In this document: piece after piece, positions 58,779 through 64,000 of the stretch
How positions within the stretch are numbered: position 1 is the stretch's first letter
Layout: each line of letters begins with the position of its first letter
Assembly: GCA_029204225.1 (NCBI GenBank)
Contig: CM055095.1
Location: forward strand, 52,177,836-52,241,835
Reading direction: 5' to 3'
Length of the DNA stretch: 64,000 nt
Source: Diphasiastrum complanatum
Lineage: Eukaryota; Streptophyta; Lycopodiopsida; Lycopodiales; Lycopodiaceae
Program-made: the position numbers and the translations under genes
The notes under the pieces: generated by a model
What the model saw: only the letters and a program-made list of their open reading frames with translations
Databases searched by the model: none
What the model was told of the DNA's origin: nothing

Positions 58779-61347
58779 TCCACCCCACCTTTAAAATCTG
58801 ATGTCCTCATCAGATGTCAGATTAAAGTAAAGGTGTCTCCCAATTAAAATAACTATACCTTTAAGCTAGTTGGCACAATACTCAATTTACTGGCCACTTT
58901 TTATTAACATTGAAGTTGGCACATCACAAGTCGCAGGCTCAGCTCTTTGTACTGAAAAATTACATAACTTGAAAATATCTCTTTGTCTGAGAAGCGTAGA
59001 TTTGATATCGCTTTCATAAAACGCAAGAGTCTTATTAACTGGTGACAGAGGCCTTTCTTTGAAATGTTCGCCCCTGTCGCTCTGACTTTCGACTTTGGAA
59101 CTCCTTTGAGCTCCTGATTTGTCCTTGATGCACTTTGTGTTGATCTCACTGAACTCCAGATTTGATCAGTTCCGCACAGGTATCAAGGCTCTCTGAGCCA
59201 AAGGATTTATCGTTTGATTGCCCACTTTATGGTCCACTCCGTGCCTTGTTGCTTCTGCACCTTGATTTCTCTCCTTGTCCCAGCCTGATCTTGATACATT
59301 TCCATCTTGGCTCTTTAAGGTAGGCAAAGATTGAGTACTCCGCAATGCACCTCTCACTTACCTTGAAGTAGCTCTTTCAATCAGCCCAAATGTAACCATT
59401 GACCTCGTGGAAAGCCAAAGGGTCACACCAGTTTGATCAACATACGAACTATCTCTTCGCGTTTTTTTGAAGCACCATGTCCGTCGCACAAAACTTGACT
59501 TTCACAATTCCATCACTGGTCAGTTGCCTCATAGTCAAAACAAGAAGTGTACATCGAGCTTGGCTTCAAGTAGCTCTCTCTGAATCAGACACATGCACCA
59601 AGAGTTTGCACTAGTCCGATCTGAACGCGAACTGTCCCTTAGCGTCCGTTCAAAATACCAAGTCTCTCATGCAAGACTCAACTTTCACAGTTCCTTCATT
59701 GATGAGCTGCCTTACACGTAACACAAGCCAGTGTACTCATATGTTTCCTCATCATTGCTGGTCCAGAGAAAGCCTATAACAAGCTTTCTTTTCCACAACA
59801 AAAACTTATCAACTTATTACGTCCAAAGTTCGCCAGTCTCCTCGTGTGAGTATGGCTAGGTCACCTTGAATTTGCTCCCGTTTTGATCAACTTTCATTCA
59901 AAATTTGCCCAAGGGAGAGGTGTGTGTGATAGTTCCCCTCCACTTATAAAATCAGCTGATCAGACTTAGAGTAGAGTTCTTCCGACAAAAAGCCTTTCCA
60001 ACACTTCGCTTCCCATCTGCTAGGATTATGGCTCGATCCAACTTGTTGCCAATCTTTGAAGAGGATCCTAGTCTTTCCCCTTTGAGGAAAAACCAAACTG
60101 ATACTGGATATCACCCATGCTCAGTGAGTTTCAGTTCCGAAGGTGGCCATCCCAAAATAAAGACCAACTGCTCCATAGAAGATCTCCCCTAAAATTGCCC
60201 TTTCCAACTTTTGACTTCCTGCTTGCGTTTGGTGGGCGTTGTCGCAAATGAAACTAACCCAAGAAATAGACTAGCCATCCATCCTTTGCAAACATTGAGT
60301 CGTTTCGTTGCCGTTCACGTGCGAGTACTTGAACTGCAAATCCGCCCCACAGATTCTGTAGTCCTCTTTGTTTGATGGTATCAGCCTTCAAAAGAAAGGT
60401 TCCTTCTCGAGCCATTAGCTACTTGTATCACAAGCAATCATGCAAACCAGGCAAAGCACGAGTACTAAGACAAGTAAGACACTCAGGTAGGTTTACTAAC
60501 AAGTAACAAAGACAAGGTCCCCCTTTGAGATGGTCCTGCCAACGGACCTTTGCCTGGCCGCGCCCATACAAATCGATCACAAAATCAGCCCACATAGGAC
60601 ACCCCTATTCGTGCTTTCACCATTAAGCAGCACATTGCCTCAGTCACGCCCCACCACTTTTTGGTCGATAGCCCTTATAGCTAAACGATCGGCAGCTATC
60701 CTTGAATATACCACCCCAGTGGACGCACCCGTGCTTTCACCGTTAGACAGCACATTGCCTCAGTAACGCCTCCCCCAAATCTAGTCGATAGCCCTTATAG
60801 CTAAACGATCGGCAGCATACCCCCCAATAGTGGATGCACCCGTGCTTTCACCGTTAGGCAGCACATTGCCTCAGTAATGCCCCCACCAAATTTGGTCGAT
60901 AGCCCTTATAGCTAAACGTACAGCAGCGATCCTTGAATATACCACCCCCGTGGACGCACCCGTGCTTTCACCGTTAGGCAGCACATTGCCTCAGTAACGC
61001 CCCCACCAAATCTAGTCGATAGCCCTTATAGCTAAACGATTGGCAGCATACCACCCAAATCGTGGATGCACCCGTGCTTTCACCGTTAAGAAGCACATTG
61101 CCTCAGTAACGCCTCTACCAAATTTTGTCGATAGCCCTTATAGCTAAACGAACAGTGGTTGTCACGAATATGTCACCCCGCACCCCATAAGGCACAAACT
61201 GTGCTTAGACCAACCTAATGGCAGCACATTGCCTCATCTGTCCTACGTGCAGACGGCGCCAGGCCCGAACCGCAAAAATTGACCGTGCTTACACCTCAAG
61301 GGCAGCACCTTGACTCATCAAGCCCCCGTTCTGCCGACCACCCCGAC
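58779..61347 (-). mobile_element. internal region of element G2 (non-coding)
   Basis: Opposite orientation to G1, colinear with it: polypurine-like tract next to the LTR (58779-58790), CATCAGATGTCAG, GTTCCGCACAGG region, and finally a tandem array (60611-61180). No gag or pol. It is bordered on the right by the LTR at 61348-62247. Confidence 0.75.
60611..61180 (-). repeat. tandem array with alternating 120/111-bp units
   Basis: GTGCTTTCAC starts units at 60611, 60731, 60842, 60962 and 61074, so the spacing alternates 120, 111, 120, 112. Units of one type contain CCTTGAATATACCACC, the other GGCAGCATACC. Each contains CAGCACATTGCCTCAGT and TCGATAGCCCTTATAGCTAAACG. G1 and G0 have about one unit plus diverged neighbours. 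Confidence 0.9.
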
Positions 61348-62247
61348 TGTTGCGCCGGCGCCTCAAAGGGCGCTGGGACTTGAGCGGTCTCCCCAACACG
61401 CGCTTAAGTCCAACATTCATCCATCATGCACTTACGTAAAAGCCAACTCAGAAACGTAACAAGCTTAACCATTCTACTGGAATCCCAACCAACCCGAAAG
61501 CCAACTTAGAATCCGTCCCCAAAAGGTAACCAAAGGCAAAGACAAGCCACACATGACCCCAAGGCATAGGAGTCGCCAAACTGACCAATTGGCATAGCGG
61601 CAAGCCCCATGTCGATGACAGGGACCCTTAGGCGCCGGCGACGCAAAAAGGTTGTAGTAAGGGTCCTTCCACTTGGACCAGTCCCGAAGGCGAAACCGAA
61701 ATGGTAATCATCCCCAACTTTATTAGATTTGGAAGAGGTTACATTCATACATAGACTGACCGGTCTCGGGGCCACCAACACGTGCTGGGCATTGTGCTTG
61801 GCTTGTGCTAGTAGAGGGAGCTGAGACCTGGCGACTGGATTCCTGGCGCTGGTTGAGCTGCCCAAGTTTATGTCTGCCGGACTCCCCCTATAGTTCTGTT
61901 GTGATTCGGCGCACCCCCTCTGGTTTGAAACATAGTGCTTTCTGGTAAAGCACGCTTTTTAGGACTTAGTTTTTATTTTGCTGATTAAGCGTGGCAAGCC
62001 TGGCAGAATCAGTCTGGCTCCCGGACATGGGTCCCGGGAGCCGTCCCGTCGGCCGAATCAACTTGCTTTCCTGACTAGGCCATGACTCGAGCTCCAGAAC
62101 TAGCTCATGACTTGTGACTACTTGACTGGCTCACCACAGGTCGGAGGCTCAGTCCTTGATGTTCTAACTTGCTCTGGGACCTTAGAGAGTGTCACCCCTT
62201 AGAGTCTTACAGGGCACACTGGGTGCACTCGAGTCAGCTTTACAACA
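61348..62247 (-). repeat. LTR shared by G2 (5' LTR) and element H (3' LTR)
   Basis: 900 bp, on the minus strand TGTTGTAAAGCTGAC...CGCCGGCGCAACA, with inverted ends TGTTG/CAACA. On its right lies a polypurine tract of H, on its left the start of the G2 interior, so one LTR serves two internal regions. It matches G LTRs at the start and in a CACCCCC...GGTAAAGCAC block. Confidence 0.8.
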
Positions 62248-62257
62248 TCCTCCCCTC
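62248..62257 (-). promoter_or_regulatory. polypurine tract of element H
   Basis: Minus-strand GAGGGGAGGA immediately before the LTR start. Confidence 0.75.
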
Positions 62258-63016
62258 GTTTGAGAAAGCTGATGTCCTCATCAGGGCCAAACTAGAACCT
62301 AAGATTCATGGCACGGGCTTGATTCACCGGCCAAAGGAGACCAACTGTAAAGAGAAGTAATGATATCGTGTTTGCATCCAGCACATGAAAAGTGTGGATC
62401 TAGTTCACTTACGTAAAACCTGTGTAAAGCTGTTGCACTTAGACATTAGACTGAAGCTCACTCCTCGATGAGAAATGCGGCTTACTTTTATTAACATGAA
62501 AGAAAAAGGTACTTACGGCTCCCTTAAGCCTCATATATGTCGTTTTCGTCGCACGTCTGGATGAGTCCCCTAGGACTCTAGATTTTTCATTTGGTCGCCC
62601 AGGTTGAGCTCCTTGAGCTCTTTATCGGCACTTAGATTCACCTCTGATGTAGAAGCTGCAGGCAATGTTGGCTCCATTTGACCTCGCGTCAGCTGGTTTG
62701 TCACTGTTGGATGTCCTTCGTTAAAGAAGTGAGCTTTCGCTTGGTCACACAAGTTGAGCTCCTTGAGCTCTACATTGGCACTTGAATTCACCTTTGATGT
62801 AGAAACTGCAGGCAATATTGGCTCCATTTGGTCCCGTGTCAACTGGTTTGTCACTGTTGGCTATCCTTCGTTAAAGAGGTGAATGAGATTGGGAGGGATG
62901 GTTGGCTCAGGTTCATTTGTGTCGTTCTTTTCTAGTTGGTCCCCTGGCACAGCTCTGACGACACAAGGTCTCCTGCCATTATCCATCTTCAAGATTGTGA
63001 ACGTTAGTCAATTCTT
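62258..63016 (-). other. 3' internal region of element H, with two in-frame 150-bp repeats
   Basis: The minus strand has an open frame at 62854-62570 with two copies of a 50-residue unit (VTNQLTR-QMEP-LPA-STS-VN ... ELKELNL-DQ), 150 bp apart at the DNA level (62701 and 62851). There is no RT, RNase H or integrase between protease and LTR. The rest is non-coding. Confidence 0.6.
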
Positions 63017-63253
63017 CTAGGTTCCCAGGGAGATTGGTAAGTTGGTTGCCAATCTACAAGTGGTCATTGTACCTTTCGCGGTCTCCACACAAATAGGAGT
63101 CACATTTTCTTCACATTGGATGTCCAATTCTCTTGTCAATTTTTTTGACAAGTAGTTATGTGACGCCCCCAGGTCTACCATGAAGTAAATGATCCTGTCC
63201 TGAATACAGCCTTTCATGTACAATAATTTTGATCCTCTCGCAAGAGTCGCCAT
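63017..63253 (-). pseudogene. aspartic protease of gypsy element H
   Basis: The frame contains LLYMKGCIQDRIIYFMVD followed by LGASHNYLSKKL, the plant gypsy aspartic protease. The active site reads D-L-G-A where D-S-G-A or D-T-G-A is expected, which should abolish activity. A TAG lies between it and gag. The C-terminal end breaks off after LATNLPISLG. Confidence 0.8.
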
Positions 63254-63265
63254 GAGATGTTTACG

Positions 63266-64000
63266 CTACGCCGCAAGTGCCCCTATCTGTTGTAAGGCAT
63301 TCAGGTCAGACTCCATCAAATCCGTTTCTGGGTCCTCTTCGTCATCCTGTTCACCATCTTCTTGATCAAATGCCTCTCTCTCCATCCTATCAAATCCTTC
63401 AATGGCAGCCATGATTTGCTTATTCAATGGTTTGGGGCATGACCTCCAAGAGTGACCTTGCTGATGACAGTTGAAGCAACGCATGGAATTGCCCACTATT
63501 GGTGAGCTGTTGATGTGACTAGCTGAAGGTCCAACATTGTTTCTTCTGGAACATGTTCCCTCCATTGTTGCCTTGGTTGCCAAACCCTGTTTTTGTTGGG
63601 AATTTATTCACGCTACTCGAGGCTTGGTTGCTATTTGGAGCTGAGTCCCCCCTTGAAAAGAAGCTCGGACTCGGTCTGGATCCACTAAATACTCTTGTTG
63701 AAGTTGCGGGAGCAGCTGGTGCCAATGTGCTCTCATAATCACAAACCATTTCAGCCGCTCGAATAGTTGAATTGAAATCATGGGGCATGTAGCTGTCTAT
63801 CGCACGTCGGGTCCAGGATTGCATTCCAGACAATAGGTAATGAGTTTTGTCCGCCTCGGACATATCTTCAATAACCCATACACTCTGTCTGAATCTATTG
63901 AGGTACTCTCGCAATGACCCTTTCTGTTTGAGCCCCGATAATTCTGTCCTCAATCTCATGTGTGAATCCTTCGGTATGAACTCCTCTCGTAACGCGGCTT
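63266..64000 (-). pseudogene. gypsy Gag of element H, runs off the right edge
   Basis: The minus strand encodes FIPKDSHMRLRTELSGLKQK, GSLREYLNRFRQSV, EADKTHYLLSGMQSWTRRAI and a Ser/Pro/Asn-rich linker, then, after a one-base frame change near 63545, a canonical knuckle CFNCHQQGHSWRSC (CX2CX4HX4C, about 63440-63485) and an acidic tail. It belongs to the retrotransposon gag domain family of plant gypsy elements. The N-terminus lies beyond the window. No stop lies between 63519 and the edge in its frame. Confidence 0.85.

Noticed and set aside
60611-61180. CRISPR array
   Set aside because: The units are fully repeated without variable spacers, and the DNA is a plant nuclear retroelement.

Overview
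The window is nuclear DNA of a land plant, probably one with a large, repeat-rich genome. The evidence is an interrupted gene of the plant triphosphate-tunnel/uridine-kinase (TTM1/TTM2-like) type at the left edge, plant-type Ty1/copia and Ty3/gypsy LTR retrotransposons with tRNA-iMet- and tRNA-Asp-like primer sites, long (CT)n and (TA)n microsatellites, and no bacterial-style gene packing. I cannot name the species. Only one host gene is supported well; almost everything else is transposable-element sequence, mostly decayed.

Layout. 1-1.9 kb: first coding exon of the TTM-like gene (minus strand) with its leader and promoter region. 1.9-4.4 kb: anonymous spacer. 4415-10446: a complete Ty1/copia element (minus) with two 650-bp LTRs and a 5-bp target duplication; its reverse transcriptase is missing and a foreign, nearly open frame fills the gap. 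11.9-20.1 kb: copia gag fused to gypsy protease (plus), cut by a gypsy element (minus) that carries an extra coiled-coil ORF behind integrase. 20.1-23.8 kb: a mosaic with a gypsy primer site and gag fused to copia RT/RNase H (minus). 24-32.9 kb: fragments of copia integrase, gypsy gag and copia gag, a minisatellite and a (GA)n tract. 32916-36244: a second copy of the RT-less copia family, internally inverted but still inside a perfect target duplication. 38.2-44.5 kb: a MITE-like element, then a gypsy element (gag only) ending in two tandem LTRs only 26 bp apart. 44.5-46.8 kb: a copia remnant carrying a palindromic insertion. 46.8-62.2 kb: a nest of non-coding LTR elements (called family G here) in both orientations, with one alternating 120/111-bp tandem array, an unidentified ORF region at 48.3-49.4 kb and a 228-bp (TA)n tract. 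62.2-64 kb: a gypsy-type gag-protease element (H, minus) that runs off the right edge and shares its LTR with family G.

How the parts relate. The coding-poor families probably depended on enzymes supplied by intact relatives: the copia family lost RT, family G has no recognisable ORF, and H shows gag and protease but no RT or integrase before its 3' LTR. Many in-frame stops are TAG or TGA where CAG, CGA or TGG would fit, and two copia zinc knuckles have lost a ligand by transition; both are what long-term cytosine methylation and deamination would produce. The window is best read as a heterochromatic graveyard that records recombination between retrotransposons: gene capture, template switching, inversion, and microhomology deletion.
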